A DNA stretch of 64,000 bases, from contig NZ_JBFHFC010000007.1 in assembly GCF_041583835.1 (NCBI RefSeq), positions 62,001 through 126,000 on the forward strand. The letters are read 5' to 3'. A program made the translations under genes and the position numbers. This DNA comes from Thiomicrorhabdus sp041583835. GTDB taxonomy: Bacteria; Pseudomonadota; Gammaproteobacteria; Thiomicrospirales; Thiomicrospiraceae. The notes beneath the pieces were generated by a model. It searched no databases and was not told the DNA's origin. It was given only the letters and a program-made list of their open reading frames with translations. Shown here piece by piece: positions 8,253 through 17,304 of the stretch (position 1 is its first letter; each line of letters opens with the position of its first letter).

Positions 8253-9083
8253 ATGAAAAAAACTCTACTAATCGCCTTAACACTAGGTGTTTCAGTAGGT
8301 GCCACCTCAGCAATGGCATCGAATGTGGACCCTGAAACTGATCGTCAACAAATGATTGATTATTTCAAAGCTAAAAGTCCTAATATTAAAATCGAAGATT
8401 ATGCTAATGGTGCATACATCTATTCAGCAGATAAATACGCTCAATGGGAAGCGGCTGAAGAATTCCCTCCTTATTTAGACGCGGTTGATGCAGGTGAAGC
8501 TGCATGGAACAAGGACAAAGCGGTATTTGAAAAATGCTTTGGTTCAGATGTTTCAAAAATTCGACCAAAATACCCTTACTTTGATGAAGCAACCCAACAG
8601 GTTGTTACACTTGAAGGCGCAATCAACAAGTGTCGTACTGATGCTGGTTTAAAGCCTTACAAGTGGAAAAAAGGCACATTGGCTGACGTAAGCGGTTACC
8701 TAGCTTACAACGCTCGTGGACAGAAAATTGATGTTAAAATCGACAGTGAAGGTGCTAAAAAAGCGTTTAACGCAGGACGTGAAATTTATATCACTCCACG
8801 CGGACAATTAAACCTTTCTTGTGCGAAGTGTCACACCTACAATGCAGGACGTCTTGCACGTTCGAACATTTTATCTCCAAACGTAGGTCACACTACACAC
8901 TTCCCTGTGTTCCGTGCTAAATGGCAGAACCTAGGAACGCTTCACCGTCGTTATGATGGTTGTATGAAAAACATGCGTGCAACTCCATTCAAAACTCAAG
9001 GTGAAGAATTCCGTAACCTAGAGTTCTTTGAAGCCTATATGTCAAACGGTCTTGAAATCAATGGACCTGGTTACCGAGAATAA
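8253..9083 (+). CDS. soxA: Sulfur-oxidation cytochrome c SoxA, single-haem type
   Basis: Catalytic subunit of SoxXA, attaching thiosulfate to SoxY in the periplasm. A Sec signal (MKKTLLIALTLGVSVGATSAMA) is followed by the mature domain. Only one haem motif, CAKCH (190-194), is present; the position of the second haem of di-haem SoxA is not a CxxCH but has isolated cysteines (about 95 and 127) that could form a disulfide. The active-site cysteine that carries the persulfide haem ligand is in RRYDGCMKN (about 237). The ATG at 8253 is preferred over an in-frame TTG at 8247, because GGAGG ends seven bases before it. Last gene of the operon. Confidence 0.95.
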   Translation: MKKTLLIALTLGVSVGATSAMASNVDPETDRQQMIDYFKAKSPNIKIEDYANGAYIYSADKYAQWEAAEEFPPYLDAVDAGEAAWNKDKAVFEKCFGSDVSKIRPKYPYFDEATQQVVTLEGAINKCRTDAGLKPYKWKKGTLADVSGYLAYNARGQKIDVKIDSEGAKKAFNAGREIYITPRGQLNLSCAKCHTYNAGRLARSNILSPNVGHTTHFPVFRAKWQNLGTLHRRYDGCMKNMRATPFKTQGEEFRNLEFFEAYMSNGLEINGPGYRE

Positions 9084-9096
9084 GGTAATTGACAAT

Positions 9097-9127
9097 AAAA
9101 AAACCCGGACCTATCCGGGTTTTTTTA
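9097..9127 (+). terminator. Intrinsic terminator of the sox operon
   Basis: AAAAACCCGGA, short loop, TCCGGGTTTTTTT starts about 15 bases after the soxA stop. GC-rich core plus a seven-T run is a textbook rho-independent terminator for the plus-strand sox operon. Confidence 0.92.
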
Positions 9128-9193
9128 TATCTATCATTTTTGCTTCCATCCAAAGTTCACATTAATACCATTGAACGCATGGAGTAAAGACGT

Positions 9194-9219
9194 AAAAAAA
9201 CCAGCATCAAGCTGGTTTT
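9194..9219 (-). terminator. Intrinsic terminator of the terB-like gene
   Basis: Stem AAAACCAGC / GCTGGTTTT with loop ATCAA. On the minus strand it ends in a run of seven T, so it terminates the terB-like transcript arriving from 9262. Confidence 0.8.
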
Positions 9220-9261
9220 AATTAAGACACGTAACATGCTCTCTTCTGCATCAATTGAAAA

Positions 9262-9663
9262 TCAAGATAACTCAAGCATCTGCTCGCCTTCATAGATCCA
9301 ATCAAACCCTTGACGTACCCACTTCTCGATTCTCATCAGTAACTCAGGATCATTCAATCCCATCTTTTGTGCAATAAGAAAAACCTTATCTTGCTCTTCC
9401 TCACCAAAGTGACCGTCTTTGTAGGAAATCTTGATAATTTCCTGAAGAGTGATAATACGTGCCTGCTTACTATTTAAAAGCTTAATTGACTCACCAATAT
9501 CAATGTCGGCTTTATCCAAGTCGTATTCAATACCATACGCTTCGCTAAAGTCTTTTAAATATTGAACCTCTTCATCAGAGACATCATTATCAGCGGCGGC
9601 GATATGGGCCGTTAAATCAAAAACAACTTGGCGCTGCTCCTGTGTCAATCTATCTGCAAACAT
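9262..9663 (-). CDS. TerB-like helical protein
   Basis: A 133-residue acidic, all-helical protein of the tellurite-resistance TerB fold group. The pattern AHIAAADNDVSDEEVQYLKDF followed by a second helical half with DGHFGEEEQDKVFLIAQKMGL is the usual internal repeat of metal-binding TerB-like modules. No terC, terD or terZ genes are nearby, so a tellurite role should not be inferred. Ribosome site AGGAG is ten bases before the ATG. Single-gene unit with its own terminator, convergent with soxA. Confidence 0.75.
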   Translation of the reverse strand: MFADRLTQEQRQVVFDLTAHIAAADNDVSDEEVQYLKDFSEAYGIEYDLDKADIDIGESIKLLNSKQARIITLQEIIKISYKDGHFGEEEQDKVFLIAQKMGLNDPELLMRIEKWVRQGFDWIYEGEQMLELS

Positions 9664-9686
9664 GTTTCCAACTCCTAATAATGAAA

Positions 9687-11543
9687 TTATCTATGCTCAA
9701 TTTGTTCTACATTACGCACTGCACCAAACGCAGCGCTCGTTGTCATAGCCGCATAAGCTCTCAGTGCGGCACTAACCTTACGCGTTCTTTTTTCGACCGG
9801 CTTCCACGCTTCATGACCTTTCGCAATCATTGCCTGTCTTCTTTCCGCCAGTTCTTCATCAGTCAAACGAACGTTAATTCTACGTTCCGGAATATCGATT
9901 TCAATGATATCGCCATTTTCGACCAGACCAATATTCCCGCCTTCTGCCGCCTCTGGAGATACATGCCCTATCGACAAACCGGAAGTCCCACCTGAAAAAC
10001 GACCGTCCGTTAATAACGCACACTCTTTTCCAAGTCCTTTAGATTTTAGGTAACTTGTCGGATATAGCATTTCCTGCATACCCGGACCGCCTTTTGGCCC
10101 CTCATATCGAATTAGGACTACTTCACCCGCCTTAACTTCATCACCCAAAATACCAGCGACTGCTGCATCCTGACTTTCATAAATACGGGCTTTCCCGGTA
10201 AATTTAAAGATCTCTTCGTCGACACCGGCCGTTTTGACGACACAACCATCCAGAGCGATATTTCCGTAAAGTACTGCTAAACCACCGTCTTTGGTATAAG
10301 CATGCTCGACACTACGGATACAACCGTTCTTTTCGTCACTATCCAGTGTTTTCCAACGTTTATCCTGACTGAACGCAACAGTCGTGCGTACATTTCCTGG
10401 AGCGGCTTTAAAAAACTTTTCAACTGCCGGGTCATCGGTACGACGAATATCCCATAATTCCAGCGCGGCCCCCATAGTGGAGGCGTGAACCGTGGATACA
10501 TCTGTATGCAACAAGCCCCCTCTCTCAAGTTCACCAAGAATTCGCATAATACCGCCGGCACGATGCACATCTTCCATATGATAAATCTTTGAGTTAGGCG
10601 CCACTTTTGACAAACACGGAACACGACGTGAAATATGATCAATATCCGCCATAGTAAATTTAACTTCCGCTTCTCGAGCAATCGCTAATAAATGCAGAAT
10701 AGTATTAGTGGATCCACCCATTGCCACATCCAAAGACATGGCGTTTTCAAATGCCTTATAATTCGCAATTGATCGTGGCAACACAGATTCGTCATCTTGT
10801 TCATAATATTGCTTGGTGATTTCAACAATACGACGACCGGCTTCCTCAAATAGGTGCCTACGATCTGCATGCGTTGCCAAAGTCGTCCCGTTACCTGGTA
10901 ACGCAATCCCTAGCGCTTCCGCAAGACAGTTCATTGAATTAGCGGTAAACATCCCGGAACATGATCCACATGTCGGACAGGCCGAACGTTCAACTTCATC
11001 GACATCTGAATCGGAACAATGATCGTCTGCTGCCATAACCATCGCATCAACCAGATCAAGTTTGATTCCCTCTCCCCCCAACACGGTTTTGCCCGACTCC
11101 ATCGGTCCACCGGTAACGAAAATAGTAGGGATATTCAATCTCATCGCAGCCATCATCATGCCCGGAGTGATCTTGTCACAGTTTGAAATACACACCAATG
11201 CATCGGCACAGTGGGCGTTACACATGTATTCGACCGAATCTGCAATCAAATCACGCGAAGGAAGCGAGTACAACATGCCGTCATGACCCATAGCGATACC
11301 GTCATCCACGGCAATAGTATTAAACTCCTTGGCAACGCCACCATTCTCTTCAATCACTCTTGCAACCAACTGCCCCATATCTTTCAAATGCACATGCCCG
11401 GGAACAAACTGGGTAAACGAGTTTGCGACCGCAATAATCGGTTTGCCAAAATCCTGGCTCTCCATCCCCGTCGCACGCCATAAAGCACGTGCACCGGCCA
11501 TATTTCTACCATGTGTGCTGGTTCTTGAACGATATTGAGGCAT
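9687..11543 (-). CDS. ilvD: Dihydroxy-acid dehydratase
   Basis: Dehydrates dihydroxy acids to 2-keto acids in valine, leucine and isoleucine synthesis; the enzyme holds an iron-sulfur cluster. Family motifs are clear: MPQYRSRTSTHGRNMAGARALWRATG at the start, CISNCDKITPGMMMA and CPTCGSCSGMFTANSMNCL (cluster cysteines), GGSTNTILHLLAIA, and TDGRFSGGTSGLSIGHVSPEAAEGG near the end. Length 618 matches the 4Fe-4S class (E. coli type). Ribosome site AAGGAG lies six bases before the ATG. Confidence 0.97.
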   Translation of the reverse strand: MPQYRSRTSTHGRNMAGARALWRATGMESQDFGKPIIAVANSFTQFVPGHVHLKDMGQLVARVIEENGGVAKEFNTIAVDDGIAMGHDGMLYSLPSRDLIADSVEYMCNAHCADALVCISNCDKITPGMMMAAMRLNIPTIFVTGGPMESGKTVLGGEGIKLDLVDAMVMAADDHCSDSDVDEVERSACPTCGSCSGMFTANSMNCLAEALGIALPGNGTTLATHADRRHLFEEAGRRIVEITKQYYEQDDESVLPRSIANYKAFENAMSLDVAMGGSTNTILHLLAIAREAEVKFTMADIDHISRRVPCLSKVAPNSKIYHMEDVHRAGGIMRILGELERGGLLHTDVSTVHASTMGAALELWDIRRTDDPAVEKFFKAAPGNVRTTVAFSQDKRWKTLDSDEKNGCIRSVEHAYTKDGGLAVLYGNIALDGCVVKTAGVDEEIFKFTGKARIYESQDAAVAGILGDEVKAGEVVLIRYEGPKGGPGMQEMLYPTSYLKSKGLGKECALLTDGRFSGGTSGLSIGHVSPEAAEGGNIGLVENGDIIEIDIPERRINVRLTDEELAERRQAMIAKGHEAWKPVEKRTRKVSAALRAYAAMTTSAAFGAVRNVEQIEHR

Positions 11544-11565
11544 CTAAAACTCCTTGAGGCTTAGC

Positions 11566-11583
11566 AATGATTCAACAATCATT
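11566..11583. promoter_or_regulatory. Palindrome upstream of ilvD
   Basis: AATGATT CAAC AATCATT has 7-base arms and lies 23-40 bases before the ilvD start in the ilvD/argA divergent gap. It may be an operator or a 5' leader hairpin for ilvD; no regulator can be named from sequence. Confidence 0.35.
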
Positions 11584-11735
11584 GACTGGCTGTTATACTT
11601 ATCTATATTATTGAGTTATTTTCTCACATCTATCGCGTAGATATGACAAAATCCCATCGGTTTTTTATTAAAAATCGGATCACGATAACAAAACGGATAC
11701 ACGACTGGAATTAAGCGATAGATTCGCAAAACCAG

Positions 11736-13058
11736 ATGACTATTCCATTGATTTTTAACGGCGAACGAATGCATCAGTCAGAATTGGATTTTATAAACTC
11801 TTTACGTCAGTCTTCGCGTTACATTGAACAGCATCGCGGCAAGACTTGTGTAATTTATCTACCTGGTGAATTGTTACTTTCAGAATCGAGCCGCAAACAA
11901 CTCTCACAAGATGTCGGATTGCTGCATAACTTGGGGTTGAAAATCGTTTTGGTCATGGGGGCAACGCCACAAATTGATGAAGCATATAAGGCCGCCGGGA
12001 TCGAATGGCAAAGCCATCATCAATTTCGTATTACCACGCCAGCCATGCTACCTATTTTTCAACAAACCATCGGTACCGTTAGAAGTGAACTGGAAGCAAG
12101 TTTTAGCCAAGCAAACCGCTTACAACCAAACCCACTAACCATCACTTCCGGAAACTGGGTCATTGCCCAACCTAAAGGGGTCGTTGACGGAATCGATTAC
12201 CAGCACACGGGCAATTTACGCAAGATCAATCATCAAGCCATTTCAGCCAACCTGGAGGCCGGGCAAATCGCTCTACTGACGCCTCTAGCCTATTCCTTGA
12301 CAGGTGAGGTATTCAACCTCAATACCTTGGAACAGGCATGCGAAGTAGCATCGGCAATCAAAGCCGACAAGCTAATGATCTTTACCACCGAAGCTGAAAT
12401 CGTCAACCTTCCAAAGCAATTGAGCATTCCCGAACTGGATGCCGCCCTCCTGACGCCAAATAATCAAGAACAAGAGCGCTTGTTGACCCAAATCCGAAAA
12501 ACAAGCCAGAACGTCAAACGTGTGCATTTAATGGATAAACACGATCCTAGTGCTATCCTAATAGAACTCTTCACTCATGACGGCATGGGAACTTTAATTT
12601 TCAGTGATCGTTATCACCAGGTTCGACCTGCCCACATTGAAGATGTCGGTGGTGTTCTAGACTTAATCGCGCCACTGGAACAAAAGGGTATTTTGGTAAA
12701 ACGTTCCCGTGAATTGTTAGAACTGGAAATCGACAACTTTATGGTACTCGAACGTGACCGGCTCATCATCGGTTGCGCCGCACTATACGAACACGAAAAT
12801 GGCTTTGCTGAACTAGCTTGCCTAGCGGTTCACTCTCATTATCAAGGGCAGGAGTTGGGCAGCGAATTATTGAATGCAATTGAAGCTAAAGCGAAAAAAT
12901 TGTCTGTAAATTCACTATTCCTACTCACTACCCACACACAACACTGGTTTATCGAACACGGTTTTGTGACCGGCAGCATCGAAGATCTTCCAGAAAAAAA
13001 ACAAACGCTGTACAATTTTCAGCGTAACTCCAAGGTATTAATTAAACATATAAATTAA
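11736..13058 (+). CDS. argA: Amino-acid N-acetyltransferase (N-acetylglutamate synthase)
   Basis: Acetylates glutamate with acetyl-CoA, the first committed step to arginine. The 440-residue protein has the two-domain ArgA plan: an amino-acid-kinase-like N-terminal domain (about 10-285, starting FINSLRQSSRYIEQHRGKTCVIYLPG), then a GNAT domain with the acetyl-CoA loop HSHYQGQELGSELL and the C-terminal LTTHTQHWFIEHGF. A bifunctional-type argJ is also in the window (22.5-23.7 kb), so the organism may both recycle and newly make acetylglutamate. The start is uncertain: no clear ribosome site is seen before 11736, and the in-frame ATG at 11769 is an alternative. Confidence 0.95.
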   Translation: MTIPLIFNGERMHQSELDFINSLRQSSRYIEQHRGKTCVIYLPGELLLSESSRKQLSQDVGLLHNLGLKIVLVMGATPQIDEAYKAAGIEWQSHHQFRITTPAMLPIFQQTIGTVRSELEASFSQANRLQPNPLTITSGNWVIAQPKGVVDGIDYQHTGNLRKINHQAISANLEAGQIALLTPLAYSLTGEVFNLNTLEQACEVASAIKADKLMIFTTEAEIVNLPKQLSIPELDAALLTPNNQEQERLLTQIRKTSQNVKRVHLMDKHDPSAILIELFTHDGMGTLIFSDRYHQVRPAHIEDVGGVLDLIAPLEQKGILVKRSRELLELEIDNFMVLERDRLIIGCAALYEHENGFAELACLAVHSHYQGQELGSELLNAIEAKAKKLSVNSLFLLTTHTQHWFIEHGFVTGSIEDLPEKKQTLYNFQRNSKVLIKHIN

Positions 13059-13108
13059 AACCGTTTTTAACCCATTTAAACGTCGACTATTGTCGGCTAA
13101 AGAATCCA

Positions 13109-13732
13109 ATGTCACGAGTTACCCGTATAAAAGATCGCTTCCGAGGTTTCCTCCCGGTTGTGGTTGACGTAGAAACCGCCGGCTTCAATGCCGATACCGA
13201 CGCCTTGATCGAAATGGCCGTCGTCACTCTAAAGATGAATTCCAACGGACTGCTGGAACGCGATGCAACCTATGCAAAAAACATCCTTCCTTTCAAAGGC
13301 GCCAATCTGGATGCAAGCGCATTGAAATTCATCGGTGTGGAAGATCCTTTTCACCCTTTTCGAGCTGCGATAGCAGAAAAAGATGCGCTCCAAGCACTCT
13401 TTAAGCCTATTAACCAACAAATCAAAGAGACCGGTTGCAGCCGGGCGATTTTAGTTGGCCATAACGCATTTTTTGATTTAGGCTTCGTAAAAAAGGCCGC
13501 CGAACGTACAAATATTAAGTCGCCGTTTCATGAATTCAGCACCTTTGATACGGTTTCTCTTGCCGGTTTGGCTTACGGTCAAACCGTTCTAGCCAAAGCG
13601 GCCGAAAGAGCCGGAATGGAGTGGGATAATAGTAAAGCGCATTCCGCCGCTTACGATACCGAAAAGACCGCCGATCTGTTTTGTCAAATCGTCAACCAAT
13701 GGCCAATATACGAAATGGATTATGACGATTAA
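13109..13732 (+). CDS. rnt: Ribonuclease T
   Basis: A DEDDh 3'-5' exoribonuclease that trims tRNA and other stable RNA 3' ends in the cytoplasm. The first acidic pair is in VVVDVETAGFNADTD, the GHNAFFDLGF block carries the third acidic residue, and HSAAYDTEKTADLF supplies the catalytic histidine and aspartate. Length 207 agrees with RNase T. It follows argA by about 50 bases on the same strand and is closed by a strong bidirectional terminator. Confidence 0.95.
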   Translation: MSRVTRIKDRFRGFLPVVVDVETAGFNADTDALIEMAVVTLKMNSNGLLERDATYAKNILPFKGANLDASALKFIGVEDPFHPFRAAIAEKDALQALFKPINQQIKETGCSRAILVGHNAFFDLGFVKKAAERTNIKSPFHEFSTFDTVSLAGLAYGQTVLAKAAERAGMEWDNSKAHSAAYDTEKTADLFCQIVNQWPIYEMDYDD

Positions 13733-13803
13733 CGTCTCATAGGGTGTGGTCGGCACAGAATACAAAATCACTTTTTACATAAATCTGTGAATTTGAAATG
13801 TAT

Positions 13804-13844
13804 AAAAAAGCCCCGGTTGAATTGATTTCAACCGGGGCTTTTTT
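13804..13844. terminator. Bidirectional terminator between rnt and grxD
   Basis: A perfect 12-bp GC-rich stem (GCCCCGGTTGAA / TTCAACCGGGGC, four-base loop) is flanked by a run of six A on the left and six T on the right, so it can end transcripts from both the convergent rnt and grxD genes. Confidence 0.93.
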
Positions 13845-13906
13845 AACGCTAATTCAGTTTTATTCATCAAGACAGTCAAGCAACTATCTCAATCAATTCA
13901 ACCTTA

Positions 13907-14254
13907 TTACTCGGCTTTGCTGTTTGCTTCCGCCATCATCTTCTTAAGTTCACCAGATTCCGCCAACTCAAGCGTAATATCGCATCCGCCCTGCAATTCA
14001 CCGTTGATATACAGCTGCGGGAACGTCGGCCAGTCTTGGTATTTTGGTAAATGTTCAAAAATTGCCGCGTCCGCCAAGATATTTACAAAAGCGAACTTCT
14101 CACCCGTTTCAACCAACGCCTGTGCCGCACGGCTTGAAAAACCGCATGACGGCATTTGTGGCGTTCCTTTCATATATAGAACCACCGGGTTATTGGTTAC
14201 TTGTTGGTGAATTCTTTCTAATGTCTCTTTTTCAAGTGAATCTTGTGTGGACAT
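13907..14254 (-). CDS. grxD: Monothiol glutaredoxin (Grx4 family)
   Basis: A cytoplasmic CGFS-type glutaredoxin that binds a 2Fe-2S cluster with glutathione and delivers it to other proteins. The motif MKGTPQMPSCGFSSRAAQAL carries the single active cysteine; the glutathione-binding WPTFPQLYINGELQGGCDI follows. Length 115 is typical. The Suf operon in the same window is a plausible functional partner. Confidence 0.95.
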   Translation of the reverse strand: MSTQDSLEKETLERIHQQVTNNPVVLYMKGTPQMPSCGFSSRAAQALVETGEKFAFVNILADAAIFEHLPKYQDWPTFPQLYINGELQGGCDITLELAESGELKKMMAEANSKAE

Positions 14255-14356
14255 ATACTGACTTCCTTATAAATACTTAAATTTTAATGTCGGAGTATTT
14301 TACTCGGTTATAGCCGAAAAATACACCCGACGAATTACAGGGGTATCTCGCTAAAA

Positions 14357-16177
14357 TTAAATCGTCTTATCAACGTGCTTTTGCAGCCAAAATTCAAGCA
14401 AAGCCGCATGCCACAGTTTACTCCCCTGAATTGCCGTAAAACTTTCGGGCGCCTCGGGATTATCCAATAAACGCTGTAAAGCCGCCCCATTGAAAATGCC
14501 TCTTGCTTGCGCTTGCGGCGAGGTTAGAATTTTTTTCATAAACTCAAAAAATTCTCCGCGAACATACTTCAAGGCAGGCATTGGAAAAGCGACTTTAGGG
14601 CGGTCTATCACCTCATCCGGCACCAAGCCTCTGGCAATTTGTTTCAAGATGAACTTTCCGTCGTCAATCAACTTCAGTTCGGATGGCGCCGACATTGTCA
14701 GCTCTACCAGCTTGTGATCCAAGAACGGAACGCGCGCTTCCAAACCCCAAGCCATTGTCATGTTATCCACACGTTTCACAGGGTCGTCGACCACCAAAGT
14801 TGTAACATCCAACCGCAAGACTTGATCCAAAAATGTATCCGCACCCGGCTCGGTTAAGCGATGGCCGATGTAATCCGAAGTCACGTCCTCAACATGATAT
14901 CGAGGATTAATAACCTCCAGCCATTCCTGATGAGAACGATCAAAATAATACGGTCTGAAAGCATTCAAGGCCGAATCGTAATCTTTCAAATCAATCCCGT
15001 CTGCCGCTTGTGCCATTTTCGAATACCAGAAATATCCACCGAACACTTCATCTGCCCCCTGCCCGGACATGACCACCTTAACATCTTGAGCGACTTGCTC
15101 GGACAACAGATAAAAGGCAACCGCGTCCTGACCGACCATCGGTTCTGCCATTGCCTCTACCGCCTCATGCAGCCTCGGCAATACCTCGTCATTTGAAATC
15201 AAATAACGCTTATGATCGGTATTAAATCGTTCGACGACTTTATCCGAATACTCGAATTCACTCCCCTTCTCTTCAGGGGCGTCCTCGAAACCGATCGAGA
15301 ACGTCTTGATATTTTCTACTCCGGCCTCATGCAACAAGCCAACAATCAAACTCGAATCCAGACCTCCGGAAAGCAATACACCCACCGGAACGTCCGCAGC
15401 CGTTAAACGTTTATGAACGGCTTCTTTCAACGAAGTATGAATAGCATCCACCCAATCCTGCTGCGTTTTCGGTGCGGCTTCATCCGTCGCTTCCGGGCGT
15501 TTTGCTTCCAGGAACCAATAACGTTTCTTGTAGATTTGACCATCGGGATTCACAATCATCCAGTGCCCCGGCTCCAATTTCCGCACCCCTTTCAGAATGG
15601 TATGAGGTGCGGGAATCACTGCATGCAAAGTCAATTGATGATGCAAACCAACCGGATCAATAGACGTGTCAACATCGTTAGCGGTTAATAACGCTTGCGG
15701 CGTAGATGCAAAACGCACCCCGCCTTTGACTGGCGAATAATACAGCGGCTTGATTCCCATTCGGTCTCTGGCCAGCAACAACTGATGCGTATCATCATCC
15801 CAAATTGCAAACGCAAACATACCTTCAAAGCGGTTAACGCACTCCATTCCCCATTGACGGTAAGCCTTCAGAATGACTTCCGTGTCGGAATGAGAGGCAA
15901 ACTCATGGCCCAACTCTTCCAGCTCGGCTTTTAAAGTTTGGTAATTATAGATACAGCCGTTAAACACGAGGCTCAATGATTGATCTCGCATTGGCTGATG
16001 ACCGCCAGCGGTTAAATCAATAATGGAAAGGCGTCTGTGACCTAAGCCCACATGATCCTGAACCCAGCTTCCACCGTCATCCGGTCCGCGTTTCTCCAAT
16101 GCAGCCAACATCGGCTTCAGTCGAGTTTCGCTTGCTAATTGTCCATCCCAATAAATTTCGCCACAAATTCCGCACAT
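14357..16177 (-). CDS. asnO: Asparagine-synthase-family amidotransferase, close to N-acetylglutaminylglutamine amidotransferase
   Basis: A class II glutamine amidotransferase of 606 residues. It has an N-terminal Ntn glutaminase domain whose nucleophile is Cys2 (MCGICGE), then an ATP-pyrophosphatase synthetase domain with the PP-loop LLSGGLDSS (about 268-276) and SGQGADEVFGGY. Several segments resemble the branch that makes the osmolyte N-acetylglutaminylglutamine amide (NGCIYNY, DTSIDPVGLHH, AVIPAPHTILKGVRKL), rather than plain AsnB. In that pathway asnO normally sits beside an ngg acetyltransferase/ATP-grasp gene; none is adjacent here. If ngg is absent from the genome, ordinary asparagine synthesis is the alternative. 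The family call is firm; the substrate is inferred. Confidence 0.75.
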   Translation of the reverse strand: MCGICGEIYWDGQLASETRLKPMLAALEKRGPDDGGSWVQDHVGLGHRRLSIIDLTAGGHQPMRDQSLSLVFNGCIYNYQTLKAELEELGHEFASHSDTEVILKAYRQWGMECVNRFEGMFAFAIWDDDTHQLLLARDRMGIKPLYYSPVKGGVRFASTPQALLTANDVDTSIDPVGLHHQLTLHAVIPAPHTILKGVRKLEPGHWMIVNPDGQIYKKRYWFLEAKRPEATDEAAPKTQQDWVDAIHTSLKEAVHKRLTAADVPVGVLLSGGLDSSLIVGLLHEAGVENIKTFSIGFEDAPEEKGSEFEYSDKVVERFNTDHKRYLISNDEVLPRLHEAVEAMAEPMVGQDAVAFYLLSEQVAQDVKVVMSGQGADEVFGGYFWYSKMAQAADGIDLKDYDSALNAFRPYYFDRSHQEWLEVINPRYHVEDVTSDYIGHRLTEPGADTFLDQVLRLDVTTLVVDDPVKRVDNMTMAWGLEARVPFLDHKLVELTMSAPSELKLIDDGKFILKQIARGLVPDEVIDRPKVAFPMPALKYVRGEFFEFMKKILTSPQAQARGIFNGAALQRLLDNPEAPESFTAIQGSKLWHAALLEFWLQKHVDKTI

Positions 16178-16415
16178 TTTATTTAGCCAATCGAATTTAA
16201 AGATTCTGTTATTGTATCAATTCAAACGCATGAAGTAATGACTCAAACCAAGTCTGCCAAAACTTTCCCGATTTATGCACGCGTCAATTATGTTTAACTT
16301 ATGGGCCCACTAATAATTTAGGGGATTAACAACAACCCCTCATTGTTTACCGGAAAACGAACTTTTGATAATCTAACTTATAATTCAAAATACCGCTGTC
16401 TTATGGAGATAATTC

Positions 16416-17288
16416 ATGCACAAAAACCTTACAGCGATATGCTTGGGAATCGGATTGTTACTGAGTCATTCCATCAGTTTTGCAGACACGGTCACGCATC
16501 TAATCACCCCCCTGAATCTCAACGCCGAAGCAGACTATCAACTTGGACAAAAAGACAAACCGGCCATACTGATTTTGCATGGCTTTTTGACAACCAACCA
16601 ATTCCACACGATCAGAAGCACCGTTCAGGCCTTTCACGATGCCGGCTACAGCACTCTAGCGCCAACCTTAACGCTTAACATCAATCAAAGAAAACAGTCG
16701 GTAAAATGCAACTCGGTTCATACCCACACACTTGAGAATGATGTGACGGAGATTACGGAATGGATCAACTGGCTTGAACAGCAAGGACACAAGCAAATCG
16801 TTTTAGTGGGTCATTCAAGCGGCAGCTTGGAGTTAATTGCCCAACTGGCACAAAATCATGACCCAAAAATCAAGTTGGCGATCTTTACCAGCCTGTTTTA
16901 TTTAAGCGGACCCGAGCTTGGTATTTCGCAAGCAGATTTTGACTATGCGACGGAAGCGTTAAAAAACCATAACAATCAACCGCACAAATACAGTTTTTTA
17001 TTCTGTAAAAATAATTACTACGCAACCGCGGATAGTTTCCTTTCCTACCAAACGCTGAACCGCCAAAATGTTTTAAACTACCTTAAAGCACTTACGATTC
17101 CAAACTATACCATTATGGGCAGCGCCGATAAGCGTTATAAAAGCGTCGGACTCAACTGGCTCGACGAGCTGAAAGAAAGCGGAACCAATTTAATTGTGAT
17201 CGAAGGCGCCAATCACTTCTTTTCGAGTGAATATGAATTTGACTTGCAAGACCGACTAATCGAAATTACCAACCATTACTTTAATTAA
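16416..17288 (+). CDS. Exported alpha/beta hydrolase
   Basis: A 290-residue protein with a Sec signal (MHKNLTAICLGIGLLLSHSISFA) and an alpha/beta-hydrolase body. The oxyanion region ILILHGFLTTN (about 51-61) and nucleophile elbow VGHSSGS (serine near 143) are clear, and a C-terminal GANHFF gives the catalytic histidine. The substrate is unknown. Ribosome site GGAG is seven bases before the ATG. The GGDEF-EAL gene follows after 16 bases, suggesting co-transcription. Confidence 0.75.
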   Translation: MHKNLTAICLGIGLLLSHSISFADTVTHLITPLNLNAEADYQLGQKDKPAILILHGFLTTNQFHTIRSTVQAFHDAGYSTLAPTLTLNINQRKQSVKCNSVHTHTLENDVTEITEWINWLEQQGHKQIVLVGHSSGSLELIAQLAQNHDPKIKLAIFTSLFYLSGPELGISQADFDYATEALKNHNNQPHKYSFLFCKNNYYATADSFLSYQTLNRQNVLNYLKALTIPNYTIMGSADKRYKSVGLNWLDELKESGTNLIVIEGANHFFSSEYEFDLQDRLIEITNHYFN

Positions 17289-17304
17289 TCCGGCAGGCTA
17301 CTTA

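Noticed and set aside
9262..9663. Tellurite-resistance operon
   Set aside because: Only a lone TerB-like protein is present, with no other ter genes.
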